Positions 53,440-64,000 of a stretch of DNA of 64,000 bases are shown one piece after another. Position numbers and translations under genes: made by a program. The stretch is taken from assembly GCA_963921935.1 (NCBI GenBank), contig OY998176.1, positions 144,008,305 through 144,072,304 of the forward strand, given 5' to 3'. This DNA is from Galeruca laticollis. Taxonomy: Eukaryota; Arthropoda; Insecta; Coleoptera; Chrysomelidae. How positions within the stretch are numbered: the stretch's first letter is position 1; every line of letters starts with the position of its first letter. The notes under the pieces are model-generated. The model saw only the letters and a list, made by a program, of their open reading frames with translations, made no database searches and had not been told where the DNA came from.

Positions 53440-54181
53440 GAAGACACTAATACTCCTGTTTTTCACTATTTTCAATGCTCGCATTGTCGTGCAAAGTAAT
53501 CTTCTATAAATTGCTCTACAACCCCTACAATCTTGAACTATAGCAGCATTTATTTGTTTAATAAGTAATGTTTTCTGCAATTTTTCAATTGATTCGTTGT
53601 CATCACTAAAAGGTGTCCTATCCTCCTCATCAGTAAATCGATCTGCATTTTCATCTCTACTGGTGCCTGCACTCACTCCCCCTAAAAAACGTATCACATA
53701 ATTTACATTACAACATACGCATGTACAAACTAGACTACACTAGAAACATATTACACACATATATTATATTATTACAACATTACATTTATTTACCATGTCT
53801 TTACACAAAAAAGACTAGTTTACCTGGCACTCTTTTAATGACTGGATTCTCATTTCCCTTCCATATGTCATAAAATTTTTGTTGCCACTGATTTAATTTA
53901 ATTTTCTTATTTCCTGTTGCTGTCATATCCGTAATTCTCTTTATTTTGCTTTTCATATTATTAATTTTTTTTAATACTTGTTTAGTATCTAAATTTTGTT
54001 TTGTATTTTTATTATAAATATTGGTTAACTCTTTAATGGCTGTATCTTTTGCAGACTTGATGGCAGGTGTCATTTTTTTAAACAGCAGTATCTTGAAATC
54101 TTCTAGCATTATAACAAATGCTAATTGTACATCTTCATTTTGGGACTCTTCTTGCTGGGTCATTTCTTCATCTGAAGACAT
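53440..54181 (-). pseudogene. Outer Harbinger SANT/Myb-like DNA-binding protein
   Basis: ATG at 54181 (MSSDEEMTQQEESQNEDVQL). Exon 1 runs to about 53820 and ends VIKRVPG at a GTAAAC donor; exon 2 starts at about 53690 (GGVSAGTSRDENADRFTDEE) and ends at 53440 with LLIKQINAAIVQDCRGCRAI. ITDMTATGNKKIKLNQWQQK aligns with KTDKIATGSQKKNFNAWEKQ of the inner protein. Possibly intact: I see no stop across the two exons. Confidence 0.7.
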
Positions 54182-54569
54182 TTTACACAATCACGAACAC
54201 ACTTCTTTATTACTTTTAATAATTTAATTGATAACCAAGAAAAATGGCAAATAATGTTTCGAGTAGTCTCGAGGGTAGTCTCGACAATTTTGTGTAACAA
54301 CAACGATGGAACAGAAAATCTAATAAACTTGTCATGACCTGCTACCCGAGCAGAAGGAGTGGGAGATGCTGCACATGTCGAAGCATATACTACGGGCTAA
54401 AAGTAGATACTACAAGCAGTGTAGTAAATACTTCAACGTTAAGCAGATTCTACCAGAACTTACCATATGCTTCATGATGGAGCAGATACTTTGAAGTAGA
54501 TCCTTGAATTTGTAGTATTAGCATGTACTTCGTTTTTATTCATACCACCCATTGACTTTTAAAACAACA

Positions 54570-57500
54570 GTTTTTATAATTCGAGTCCAAGGAGTACCTA
54601 CCTACTCCAGGCATTCCAGAACTAGGTGATCCGGAGTTTCATCCTCCTCCCCACAGAATCTACACTCATCAATCTCTGCTAGACCTATTCACATTAAGTG
54701 CTTCCTAAGGCAGCAGTGTCCTGTAAGAAAGCCCGTGAGGAGATGTAGTTTATCTTTACTGAGGGCCAAATATTTTTCGGATCTAGCAGTGTCAAAGTTC
54801 CACAGGAACTTTTTGGAATATTCCAACCCGGGAAGGCACCGGCTTCTCTTTCGGTTTCCGCTTTCTTCCGAAACTCTTTCTTGTAAGAGCATTTTGCTAC
54901 ACCACAGAAAGGCTCCAGGCCAATAAAGGTCATTTGTGCTTCTTTCCTGGCAAGTGTATTGGCCTCTTTATTTCCCGTGATTCCCGAGTGGCCAGGAACC
55001 CAGACTAAAGAGACCCTGTTATTTTTGCCTAATTCATCAAGTTTTCTTCGGCACTCCCCAACTTTGAGTCAATGACATGGGAGCTCAATGCTTTGATAGC
55101 TGCTTGACTATCAGAATGGCTTGATATGTCACATTTCTGATAGTTTCTTTCTAGGTTCATTTCGCATCTTTCGATCGCAAGTACTTCTGCCTGAAAGACG
55201 CTTGGGAAGGAGCCTAACGATAATGAGTATCTGGTGCCAGGCCCAAATAACCCAACGCCTGCTCCAATGGTGGTTTTTCAACCATCCGTATACCATCTAA
55301 TGGTGTTTTCTTTGAGAGTTTAGGTGGGTATTCCCTTTCCCAGTCTCTCCTCGTATTTAGCATCGTGGTGAAATTCTTTTCGAGGCTTACTTTCCTGATC
55401 ATTTCGTCACTGGGAAGATTCGCTGATGAGATGTATCTTGTCAGAGAGGACCAAGCTCCCTGATTTTTAATACTCTCATTGCCTGAACCTTCCTTAAATA
55501 TTCTAAGAATTGCCTCTTGGGCAGATCTTTCTATCACCAGTTGTAGAGGTGTGAGATCAGTAATGATCTCAAGTGCCCTAGTTGGACACGCTCTCATAGC
55601 TCCAGTGTAGCGCACACAGGCAAGCCTTTGAACTTTATCGAGGGCCTTCCTCGTGCTGTACTGACTTGCTTTTTTGTGCCAAACTATTGCCCCATACGTA
55701 ACTGCTGGTCTCACAATCATGGCGTACATCCATCGCAGTATTTTTGGGTTACAGCCTCGCCTCTTACCTAGATTTCTGCACGCCATCAAAGCTCTTATTG
55801 CTTTACTAGCAGTTATTTCAACATGCTTATTCCACAGAAGCTTACTGTCTAGGGTTATCCCTAGATATTTAACCTCTGATTTCCATTCTATGATTTCCCC
55901 GTTTAAGGATATGGGTTTCATGGCTGAAAGTGTTCTTTTCCGGGTAAATCAAATTACTATGGTCTTGCTTGGGTTAATGTTTAGTCCCACTGACAAGCAC
56001 CATTGCTCAATGATTCTGAGGCCCTTTTGTAATAAATCACACAAGGTGCTCTCGAACATGCCTCTGGCTATTAAAACAATGTCATCGGCGTAGCCCATAC
56101 ATTCGAAGCTAAGCTCCGTTAGCCGGTAGAGCAACTCATCTACTACGAGGCTCCATAGAAGGGGAGATATCACTCCCCGTTGAGGTGTCCTCCGAGTGAC
56201 TTTAACTGAGGTGGTTTGATTCCCCACCTGTGTCTCAGCTATCCTAGTTGTCAACAACTCATACATCCATTTTACACTGGTTCATTCACTCCTCGCCTTT
56301 TTAGTGCTTCTTTGACAGACACATGAGTTGTGTTGTCAAAGGCCCCTGATATATCCAGGAATGCGCACATTGCGATTTCTTTGTTGTTCAGAGTTCTCTG
56401 GATGACTTCGGTTAGCTGACACAGAGCCGTCTCAGTTGATCGATCCGCTCTGTACGCATGCTGACATTTATGAAGTGGTATATTCTCCAGATTCTCTGTT
56501 CTTATGTAGTTATCCACTACTTTCTCCATCGATTTGAGTAGAAACGATGTTAGACAGATGGGTCTAAAAGACCGGGGATCAGTCCCATCTTTTTTCCTTA
56601 TTTTTGGTGTGAAGGTTACCCTTACCCTTCTCCATTTTCTAGGTATTAGACCCACTGCTAGACTGCTTCTTGTGATCTTCATCAGGTGAGGAAGAATCTC
56701 CTCTATCCCTTGCTACAGAAGTGCTGGAAATATTCCATCCACTCCTGGTGATTTATATGGTTGAAAAGTACTTATTGCCCATTCCAACCGTTGTCTGGTA
56801 AATATTTTCTTAGCAATGTCCCAATCTTCCTTGCGGGATTTTTTGGTGTAGTTCATTGCTATTTCGGTGCTTGTTGCTGGTTCACTACCTGGGAAGTGGG
56901 TTCTAAGAAGAAGAATCGATCGTTCCTCTTCACCTTCCGTGTATGATCCGTCTGGCTTTTTCAGCGACATTGTGGGGTTAGTTCCCCCATTTGCCATAAC
57001 CTTTTCTAGTCGGGCCGCTGTGTGAGTGGAAGTGATCTTTTCGCAAAGGGCTTGAAAATTAAACCGTTTGGCCTTCCTAGTCTCTTTATTGTACTGAGTA
57101 AGCTTCTCAGTGTACCTCTGCCAATTACCGTCACGTTTGGCTCTATTAAAGAGCCGACTGACCTCTTTTCTGAGGTTTGACAGGTTCTCATTCCACCAAG
57201 GAGCATCCTTTTCTGAACGAGCTGTTGAGAGTGGGCAACTGGAATGAAAAGCTTCCATTATTGCCTCACTGATCTGTTCGACTCTTTGTTCCAGGTCGCA
57301 GTGCGGGTGATTTACCCCATTCACTTCGACATGTTCCAAATTGTCCTTCAGATTGGTCTTGTAAAGAGACCAATCAGTATTTCTAGTATTTCGGATTGTA
57401 GGAATATCTATCCTAAATTCGATGATCCTATGGTCGGAAAGTGATGGCTCACTCATCACCCTCCAATCTTTTACATTTTTCCTAGCAGCAACATTAACAA

Positions 57501-58083
57501 TTGTTACGCCCAGGACCTCTTCTCTTGCTCTCGTGACATAAGTGGGGGTTGTTTCCACGTTTAAGGTCTCAAGGTTATTTGCTAAGACATATTCTAATAA
57601 ACACCTTTTGCGTTGTTATTGGTGCTTCCCCACACGGTATTGTGTGCGTTAGCATCACAACCAATTATAATTTGCAGCCGTCTGCTATTGCAGTGTCTCA
57701 CTAGCTCTTGTACCTCTTCTGGCGGTGTCTTCAGCCCGTCTCCAGCGAAGTAGGCAGAGGCAATGACGATGTCTCGGTCGATACCCCCAATGTTGAGGTG
57801 AACCATGATTGGAACAAGGTCCCGTGACACGTATTCTGAAACACAAATATATGTTATGTTATTTCTTATGATTACACAGGCACGCGGAGATACTTGCCTT
57901 TGATCATAAATCAATTTAGAATCCTTACATGCCAAACCTTTGATTTGGCCTTCTTTGTTGATCCATGGTTCTTGAATCAGAACATTATCCAGTTGTAGTC
58001 TAGCGAACAACCTTACAATCACGGCTGAAGCTCCCTTCGCGGGATGCAGGTTAATTTGAGCTACATTCGTGAACGTGAAGGTG
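54570..58083 (-). pseudogene. ORF2: endonuclease, reverse transcriptase, RNase H, Zn finger
   Basis: Starts near 58083 (VAQINLHPAKGASAVIVRLF, no clear ATG). EN: LIQEPWINKEG, IIGCDANAHNTVWGS, LSDHRIIEF (about 57430). RT: RPICLTSFLLKSMEK, FLDISGAFD, TPQRGVISPLLW, MGYADDIVLI (about 56095). Thumb: VKYLGITLDSKLLWNKHV. RNase H: SVFQAEVLAIERCEMN, HSDSQAAIKAL, GHSGITGNKEANTLAR-like text (about 54960-55160). Finger: ECRFCGEEDETPDHLVLECL at about 54600-54660. Lesions: TGA at about 55943, TAG at about 56714, and shifts near 57595, 56270 and 55215. EN nicks the target and RT primes there. Confidence 0.85.
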
Positions 58084-58290
58084 AATGATTATGGATGAGA
58101 GAGACCGAGTTACTCAGCATGTATTCATCCCCCTCCTTTCTCTCTCCCTGATCCTCCTTGACCACCATGGTAGTATCTCCCTCGGTAATCCAGCAGGTTT
58201 TTTGATCTCGAGTCAGACTCTCGATCCCCAGGCTGCTCTGCTCAGTTTCCCGGGATGCAGAGGCAGTCTTCGCATTCCCAGTCATCCCAG
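58061..58290 (-). pseudogene. ORF1 tail of the I/LOA-like element
   Basis: A frame of 74 residues (MTGNAKTASASRETEQSSLG...SLIHNHSPSRSRM) ends 20 bp inside the start of ORF2, in another frame, as expected for overlapping ORF1/ORF2. No zinc knuckle is included, so most of ORF1 is missing. Confidence 0.35.
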
Positions 58291-58345
58291 CAGAGCGGGT
58301 ATCTTTTGTAGATATTGGTTATACCATTTATGTTCAATTCTGTTG

Positions 58346-58785
58346 TGAAATGATTTAAAACAAATGTAGCATTCTCAATCTGGTCCTTGGATATAACTTC
58401 ATTAGGTGTTGTTTACCGATAATTTAGTTGAATTATCTCCAGAGTGTTTTTTATACACTTGGTGTAATCTACTTGGTGTATTCTACTAGGTTTGGGTCGG
58501 AGGGAAACAGTCCACATTCTCGAAACCCATTTTTGATTGACTGTGACAATGAATCGTCTGCAAGTACTATTTTTTAGCAATGTGAATACATTTTTAGTTA
58601 TTTTTTTTGTTACGTTTTCTACACTTTATGAGCTAATTCTATTGTATGAACTATGGAGGCATAGTATGAACTAAAATGAAAGTTACAAATGTCACCTTGA
58701 CTGTTCATTAATAAAACGATATATTATATAAAAATACTTATTCCTAGTTCAAGGACCTCACTATTTTTAATAACGGACAAAAAGT
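58346..58785. other. Spacer
   Basis: No gene recognised. Confidence 0.4.
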
Positions 58786-58789
58786 ACAA

Positions 58790-59570
58790 CTTAGTTAAAA
58801 CACAGTCAACATTTTCAGGTTTTGGTTGCCTGCTTTTCACGGTTTTCTTCCAATTACTTTCAAGTGGTTTTAAAACCCCTACTTCAGCTGGTTGCATAAT
58901 GAGGGTTGTATTGGGCGGAAAAGCATATAAAGTGATTTAATTTTCATCGTAAAACTGACTAGGTTCTAAAAGCATATTATGAGACTTATGATCATCTACT
59001 TTAAGTAAGACTGACTTAACAATTTTATTTTTATTCAAATATTCGTTCAATCCGTTTGCAATATATTCGTAAAAGGTACCACCACCCATCATTCACCTGC
59101 TTTTCTTTTTTCCTATGAACCAGCCTTCCGGCTTTTATTTCCTCTGAGATATGGAAAAATCAACATTGGATCTATCAAACTTCCACCTGCCGAAAAAATT
59201 AAAAGTACTCTGTTATTCTTTCATTTCCTTTTTTTTACTTCAAATGTATTTCGATATATATTTGGCGCTAATACTTTAAATGTTTTCGAAAGCATGGAGA
59301 AACTAGTCTCGTCTCCATTGAAAATTCGTGTGGGATGTTCTAAAATGTCAAGGCAGTTCTTTTCTTTCAGATATTTCCTTAAATCTTCAAACTATCTTCT
59401 AATGAACCCTTCTGTAATTATGCTCCTACCTTTTGTAAGCCTCTCTGCTTCCCTTAATGCTAGATTCGGATATCTTTTAGCCAGGAAAGTAGTTGTTATC
59501 CTCTTCCAAGAACGGTCAGGTTGTTGTTTCGAAATTATTGATATTTCGAATCCAACGTAGGTGTATAGTA
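58790..59570 (-). pseudogene. Tigger/pogo transposase remnant 3
   Basis: Minus strand: WKRITTTFLAKRYPNLALRE, AERLTKGRSIITEGFI, RIFNGDETSFSML (first Asp, about 59310), LLKVDDHKSHNMLLEP (second Asp, about 58990) and FPPNTTLIMQPAEVGVLKPL (about 58890). In the last box the usual Asp (PAD) is Glu. This is the CENP-B/jerky-like DDE order. Many shifts; both ends lost. A frame on the plus strand here is a shadow. Confidence 0.65.
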
Positions 59571-59699
59571 GAAGACCGCAATTTATATAACATTATAGAC
59601 ACACACCTCGTATTTTATGAAATTTTATTTTAATGAAATTTACTGTTTAGACCCTCACCCTGTGGAAAAACTTCACAAAATATATTGAAAAAATGGTAA

Positions 59700-59752
59700 A
59701 AATACTAAAAAATTGACAATAGTTTCGATATCACTATCATCCTCAGAATGAC
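59700..59752 (-). ncRNA. Hammerhead ribozyme candidate in PLE-3c
   Basis: Minus strand: CTGAGGA (59746-59740), T, stem II GATA, loop GTGA, TATC, GAAA (59726-59723), a two-pair stem III AC...GT around TATT, and GTC (59717-59715). Compared with PLE-3b, stem II is GATA/TATC with a different loop instead of GATAT/ATATC: pairing is kept although bases changed. Confidence 0.65.
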
Positions 59753-59821
59753 AGAAGCTACATTTCATGTGATGCCTACCTGATGTTTAATCATTATTTT
59801 TAGGTAGACTTTGCGATTTAC

Positions 59822-59824
<3 letters not shown>

Positions 59825-59870
<46 letters not shown>
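59825..59870. repeat. (AT)n microsatellite
   Basis: About 46 bp, inside the PLE-3c terminal region. Confidence 0.9.
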
Positions 59871-59873
<3 letters not shown>

Positions 59874-60400
59874 TAGAAAAAAGAAGGAGATATGATATTA
59901 CAAATATTAAAGCTTATGTATTATTAGCCCTATGGGGATATATCCTGGATATATTTTTTCCTATTTAAGATCAGTATAACTGTGCAGTGATATAGGAAAC
60001 CAGGAAAACTATATCTGCTAATCTTTACAATTATTACTTAAGAAGACAGTTTAAAAGTGGAGAACTCCCTAGATATATCTGTTCATTGACGACTTCATAT
60101 TGTGGGTCCCTTAAGTGTCTTGTAATTTGTAATTCTTCAAGGAATCCAGTTCTTGTTTCTTATCACATATATTTGGTGTCAAGTAGATTTTTTGCGTAGT
60201 GGGATTTCTCTGGTCGTTTTAATCTGTATGCTCGTAAGTATTCACTATGTCTAATTTCAAAATTTCTAAGTTTTTGACCCAAATAGACAGCATTACATTC
60301 TGGACATTTAAGTTTATATATACCAGACTTTTTTAATGGGTATATTTTTGTTTTTACATTTAACAATTTTCTACTCACATTACTTTCACTCACATTAATT

Positions 60401-62480
60401 TCTGCTCAGGGTTTCGATATGGAAGCCATTTTATGCCTATTTATCTATTATTGAAACATAAAAAACATGTTTCATTTCGTTAACAGATGGGAAGGTCGCT
60501 AGCCCTATCCGGCTCATGTACTATCATCTGTTTGGATATTTTATGGTGCAATGCATAATGAGTTTTGCTTGCATTCTCAAAAGAGTCAATGTATTAGCAG
60601 TAAATTCAAAAAGGTTAATAATGATACTGAAAATAGTACAAGTACTATAAATATTTTTTTGGTGCAATTTTGGATAATCTTTCACTTGGCTGAAATAATA
60701 TGAAAACTTTGGCGTAGAATTTATTTTCTAGATTACATTCATTATCATATAAATCAAATTATTCCGTAATTCTGATATAGATAAGTATAAAGATATACAT
60801 CTCTCTGGTGTAGTAGACACCACTTTATAATTTAATATTTTGCAAATAAAAATATTTTTGTTTGGTTTGGAATAATACAAGCATTGCAAAAATAATAAAT
60901 GGATTATAATTTTCATTACGTGTAAAACACCCATTGTTATTTTCTCCAATTGCATTTACAACAACCAATCATATATTTCCAAGTGCAAACGTTTCCCATA
61001 CCACCAGTAGGACAATTAAACATTTCCCCTCTTTCTTAAATTATGAGACGTTGCCACTATCGCGAATATTTTCACTAGAATTTACAAAGCTTATCGGAGT
61101 AATGTACAGCGTTTTCGATTTACCTGCCATGGTTGAACTGAGTGCGCACTCCGTTCAAAAGTTGTGTTCGATTATGGTTTTCAGAGCTGCACTCTTCCAG
61201 TTTCACGTGTTCGATTTACAACCGGCACTGTACGAGTGCGCCCTCAGTTCGATATTATTTGCCCTGAAACAAAAGATGGTACAGTTCTGTTTTAAATGTC
61301 GCCAAATATAAAAAAAATCGTTAGCAACGCTAACCAAATTACTTTCATCCTCTAATAGCAAAGAATACACCAGTTGGTGTATTCTTTGTGTATTCGTTGC
61401 TAATAGTAGTTCGGTTGAAGTAATGTTTCTGATAAATCCTGAAGAACATATCATGATACTCGATTTTACTAATATGATAAGGAAATATTATAATGAAGAA
61501 GTAAATGTGCCGTTTTTCGTTGGAAGACATTTTTCCCAAAGTTTTTTCTATCTACTTTTATAGTAAATTTGTGTGTTTCATTTATTATGATATCTAAATT
61601 TTCCGTTCTGCTGTTCATGTTCATATGGTGTCTTGCTCCTTGCTTCCTGCTTTGTTTGTTCTCCGCGTTTTGACCGAAAGTTGAGTTAGAAACCTGAAGT
61701 ACTGCCTTAGATCATATATACTACGGTAGAATTTATGATCTAAGAACTCTGCACTCGCAGTTGAACGGTTTTTCGATTTTAAACAAAATTTTTAGTGCAA
61801 TCAAGTGAACTAACATGAACTCGTCGAGTTTTGGGACGTCACTTCTGGGTTAACTGAACTTGAAGAGTGCAGGTAAATCTTAAGGCGCTATAAATGTGTC
61901 AATGGACGTTCAGTTTCTGACCATGTAATCATAAACACACTGATTTAAAATTATGATTAGATCTAGAAATTGTATTTTAGGTTGATAGATATGCACAAAA
62001 TCTGGACGTGCTTTCGATTTTAAATACTTTAATACATGCTATACAACAGTCATTTGGTCATAGTATTCTCATTTTATTTTCTGTGATCCTTCTTCTAGTA
62101 CTCTTTTTGAAACTGAGATTAGTAATCTGAATTATTGAAATTTTCATAAATCTCAAGATTTTTCATCGGTATGAAAACTGACAACATCGTTAAACGTCCC
62201 TGCCAAATGTCAAAACATCAAACTTTTGGTTGTTATTGGTCTATGATTTGACAGTATGTATTATAACAATATTAGGATTTCACTACGCAAATAAATAAAT
62301 AAGGAAATGTTCTGATAAATACAGTGTAGTTACAATTTTGTGGAAACGACCTTTTCGTCTGTCCCTCTTTGAACGACTACTTGTGATACTATAAAATTAT
62401 TTAGTAATTTATTAAAACCAGGTAATATTTCTAGTATAATTAGAAAGTAAATTTGTAAATAATAAATATGGTTGTTATTT
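60401..62480. other. Intergenic region upstream of the SMIM14-like gene
   Basis: No gene recognised. A perfect palindrome, CAAAGAATACACCA-GT-TGGTGTATTCTTTG, lies at 61359-61388. An imperfect inverted pair, GAACTGAGTGCGCACTC (about 61135) and GAGTGCGCCCTCAGTTC (about 61237), suggests a small foldback. GAGTGCA/TGCACTC words recur at 61180, 61750 and 61868. The last 200 bp may include the promoter and 5' UTR of the gene. Confidence 0.4.
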
Positions 62481-62507
62481 TAGTAACTTTGATCATAAAA
62501 AATAAGG

Positions 62508-62691
62508 ATGAGCAAAGAAAGTTTTAATCCGTGTGAATTTATCTGGGATCAGGTGAATCATGAGTTATCCATGAGAAGACTTCTCAACGTGGTATGTAAC
62601 ACATTACAAAACATTTAGTTCAGTAATTTTGTGAATTTTTAGTTGAGAAATAGTCAGTCATATTGTACTGACAATGAATGCTTGGATGAGG
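62508..62691 (+). CDS. SMIM14: SMIM14-like small integral membrane protein, exons 1-2 (partial)
   Basis: Exon 1 is 62508-62591 (MSKESFNPCEFIWDQVNHEL, SMRRLLNV), ending at a GTATGT donor. Exon 2 is 62643-62691 (LRNSQSYCTDNECLDEG), from a TTTTTAG acceptor to a GTGAGT donor. Frames join cleanly with no stop. The blocks FxPCE, MRRLLN, LRxSQSYCTDxECL match the conserved N-terminus of SMIM14, a single-pass membrane protein reported at the ER. The membrane-spanning exon is not in view, so the third exon lies beyond an intron of at least 1.3 kb. It is the one gene here with no damage and no repeat context. Confidence 0.8.
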
Positions 62692-63010
62692 GTGAGTAAC
62701 TTTTTGTATAACTACTAAAAAACGGTGAACTTTTCTTAGTAAATACTCAATACTAATTGATTCTACAAACATTTTGAATTTTTCTCCTTCAGGTTAATTA
62801 GCTAGATTTTTATAAATTACTTTAAAATTTCACTATTTATAGGGCAACTTTCAAATTCAATTGTAAACTCCCTATTTTCATACTAGTTAGTATTAAATAA
62901 GCATATGGTCACATTTGTATAATTAATTGACTAACCTGTACCTTGTCTAAATCCACTCATTCGAAGTAATAGACCGGGCGATAGTGACAGATTTTAGTAC
63001 GAGATTTAAG
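62692..63010. other. Intron of the SMIM14-like gene
   Basis: AT-rich; nothing seen. Intron 2 runs to at least the window edge. Confidence 0.5.
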
Positions 63011-63011
63011 A

Positions 63012-63739
63012 CAGTATGCCTTTTGGAGGATAGTATGACATGGACAATTCGGTGATAATAATCGATTAATTAAAGTGTCATCGCGTGTTCTTCATATATA
63101 GAAATAAATTTAAATTTGTTAAAAAATTAAACATTTTTATATGATATTACTCAGGCTGCCACTTGTCTCAAAATAAAATTCAATTGAAGTACTATTTGAA
63201 TAACCATTGGCATACCGTTAGTGTCAACCTATCAGGTGGGCATGCTCAGGTATATTAGCATGATAAAGAACGATTTATCCACGTTCTTAAACAGACTGCC
63301 AATGAAGAATATACACGGTATTACTATATAACTGCTACAGGTAAGATGGCATTCCGTTTGTGCACGTCCGTGTATATCTTTTAGAGCGAACATTTAGCAA
63401 TGCTCTGTAATAATTTTCCGTCATTTAAATCAGTATGCCATTATGTTTCTATGAAGTTTATGATGATGTTTGATGTATATGAAATTGGCATTGTGATCGG
63501 TTGATAAACAACCATAGGCATATGCAAACGAATTTGTGAAATGGTATGTAAAATTGGCGTGTGTTTAATCTGTATGCCATTTCGGTTTTCACACATTTGA
63601 GCTATATTTCGGTTGTATAATAAATGACATATCGTTTGGTAATGTCTGAACTTCCGAAATCATGACGTAGACATGAATATATGAAAAGGAACTAGTGTAA
63701 ATAAAATAAACAATTTTCTCTCTTTTTAGGCAGTCTGCC
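63012..63739. repeat. Cluster of GTATGCC-type 9-mers
   Basis: CAGTATGCC at 63012 and 63431; CTGTATGCC at 63570; CAGACTGCC at 63292; CAGTCTGCC at 63731. The reverse form GGCATACCG is at 63209, GGCATTCCG at 63348 and GGCATTGTG at 63487. Eight sites in about 730 bp on both strands suggest subterminal binding sites of a DNA transposon inserted in the intron. Confidence 0.4.
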
Positions 63740-63907
63740 TTTTAGTTTTTAATTCACTTTCAGTTTGATCATTCTGCTCATCATTATCGGTAGCTCCATC
63801 TCCTTCGTCATCTTCTTTGTCTCCTCCATAATTTTGTTCATTCCCATCATCTACATCATCCGAAGATTTGTCGATGACGTTGTTGTGATCGCAATCATTT
63901 TCGGGAT
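63726..63907 (-). CDS. Acidic C-terminal exon of an unknown gene
   Basis: Minus strand: a TTTACAG acceptor precedes 63907, then DPENDCDHNNVIDKSSDDVD...EQNDQTESELKTKRQTA and TAA at 63728-63726. About 60 residues, strongly acidic (Asp/Glu/Asn-rich) with a basic end. The clean frame and acceptor look real. It lies antisense within the SMIM14-like intron and inside the 9-mer cluster, so it may belong to a transposon protein whose other exons are to the right. Confidence 0.4.
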
Positions 63908-64000
63908 CTGTAAATGATAATATTAAATAATTAAATGGATTAAAATATCATGTAAATAATATGAAATCATCATTCTTATATTTTAACTTCTGTTTCGTCG

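Larger units (their letters stand above)
49081..54550. mobile_element. Outer Harbinger transposon
   Basis: The terminal inverted repeat GGTGGTATGAATAAAAACG is followed by AGTACATGCTAATACTA at both ends (49082 onward; 54549 inward). The flanks show a possible 3-bp duplication ATT (49078-49080, 54551-54553). It holds a plus-strand nuclease gene and a convergent minus-strand SANT/Myb-like gene, the usual two-gene Harbinger set. A second Harbinger (50448-53189) sits inside the last part of the nuclease gene. Confidence 0.8.
54560..58345 (-). mobile_element. RNase H-bearing non-LTR retrotransposon (I/LOA-like group)
   Basis: Minus-strand element with an ORF1 tail, then ORF2 with endonuclease, RT, RNase H and a terminal Cys/His finger. 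Few lesions, so comparatively young. RNase H separates it from jockey-type elements. Its 3' end lies within 10 bp of the outer Harbinger's right end. No poly(A) run is evident and the 5' limit is uncertain. Confidence 0.75.
59595..60400 (-). mobile_element. Penelope-like element 3, copy c (5'-truncated)
   Basis: GIY-YIG region at 60393-60163 (KKSGIYKLKCPECNAVYLGQ, NFEIRHSEYLRAYRL, SHYAKNLLDT), then its tail (QELDSL, GTHNMKSS in shifted frames) to about 60075. The terminal region continues to about 59600, with an (AT)n tract (59825-59870) and a hammerhead core. Only the nuclease end of the protein is present. Confidence 0.75.

Noticed and set aside
55674..56093. 139-residue plus-strand frame
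   Set aside because: Antisense of the RT thumb region of the I/LOA-like ORF2.
59294..59560. 88-residue plus-strand frame
   Set aside because: Antisense of Tigger remnant 3, which has catalytic motifs in the other direction.
60934..61311. 125-residue plus-strand frame
   Set aside because: It overlaps a small inverted repeat; no splice or family support and no conserved motif.
1..64000. tRNA, rRNA or other structural RNA genes
   Set aside because: I read for tRNA boxes and rRNA-like GC-rich blocks and saw none I could fold convincingly; only hammerhead-like motifs are reported.

Overview
This is AT-rich eukaryotic nuclear DNA, almost certainly from an arthropod and most likely an insect; I cannot fix the order. 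Coding sequence is interrupted by introns and stop codons, and most of the window is layers of decayed transposable elements. There is no bacterial gene organisation. The only convincing single-copy host gene is at the right end: two 5' exons of a SMIM14-like small membrane protein (62508-62691, + strand).

Layout, left to right. A non-LTR ORF1 tail (1-906) abuts a Tigger/pogo transposase remnant (907-1869). A 5'-truncated Penelope-like element (PLE) with inverted ends lies at 3066-4165, and a Harbinger transposase remnant at 4820-5205. Two copies of one Gypsy LTR family (A, 5753-11430; B, 16179-20190) have a SAP domain and a long coiled coil in Gag. Fused after the integrase is a TARG1/OARD1-like macro domain. 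Between them lie a Tc1/mariner-type transposase with DD82E spacing (12115-13496), a 250-bp palindrome with a hammerhead-ribozyme core, and a second PLE family. From 20.2 to 27.6 kb come a 300-bp tandem duplication, a foldback element with 173-bp repeats in its arms, and a decayed jockey-like element. At 28.4-30.8 kb a PLE splits a second Tigger gene. The 31-35.3 kb stretch holds microsatellite-flanked hairpins, one candidate exon, and remnants of a FEN1-like multicopy family and a MADF/BESS gene.

A Sola-like DNA transposon with a 28-bp TIR and a 4-bp ATAT duplication fills 35857-39593. It is followed by a THAP-gene TIR element (40048-41855), a separate THAP exon, minisatellites and a Crypton tyrosine recombinase (43960-45086). 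A further PLE and an LTR fragment come next. Two related Harbinger elements are then nested one inside the other (49081-54550), both with convergent transposase and SANT-like genes. An RNase H-bearing non-LTR element (54560-58345), a third Tigger remnant and a third PLE copy precede the SMIM14 gene. The right edge has an acidic 3' exon inside a cluster of GTATGCC-type 9-mers.

The strongest candidate for something under-described is the Gypsy family whose Pol carries an ADP-ribose macro domain. It is visible in two independently decayed copies and suggests a retroelement that removes ADP-ribosylation. Second is the set of hammerhead cores in PLE termini, where stem II keeps pairing while its sequence changes between copies.
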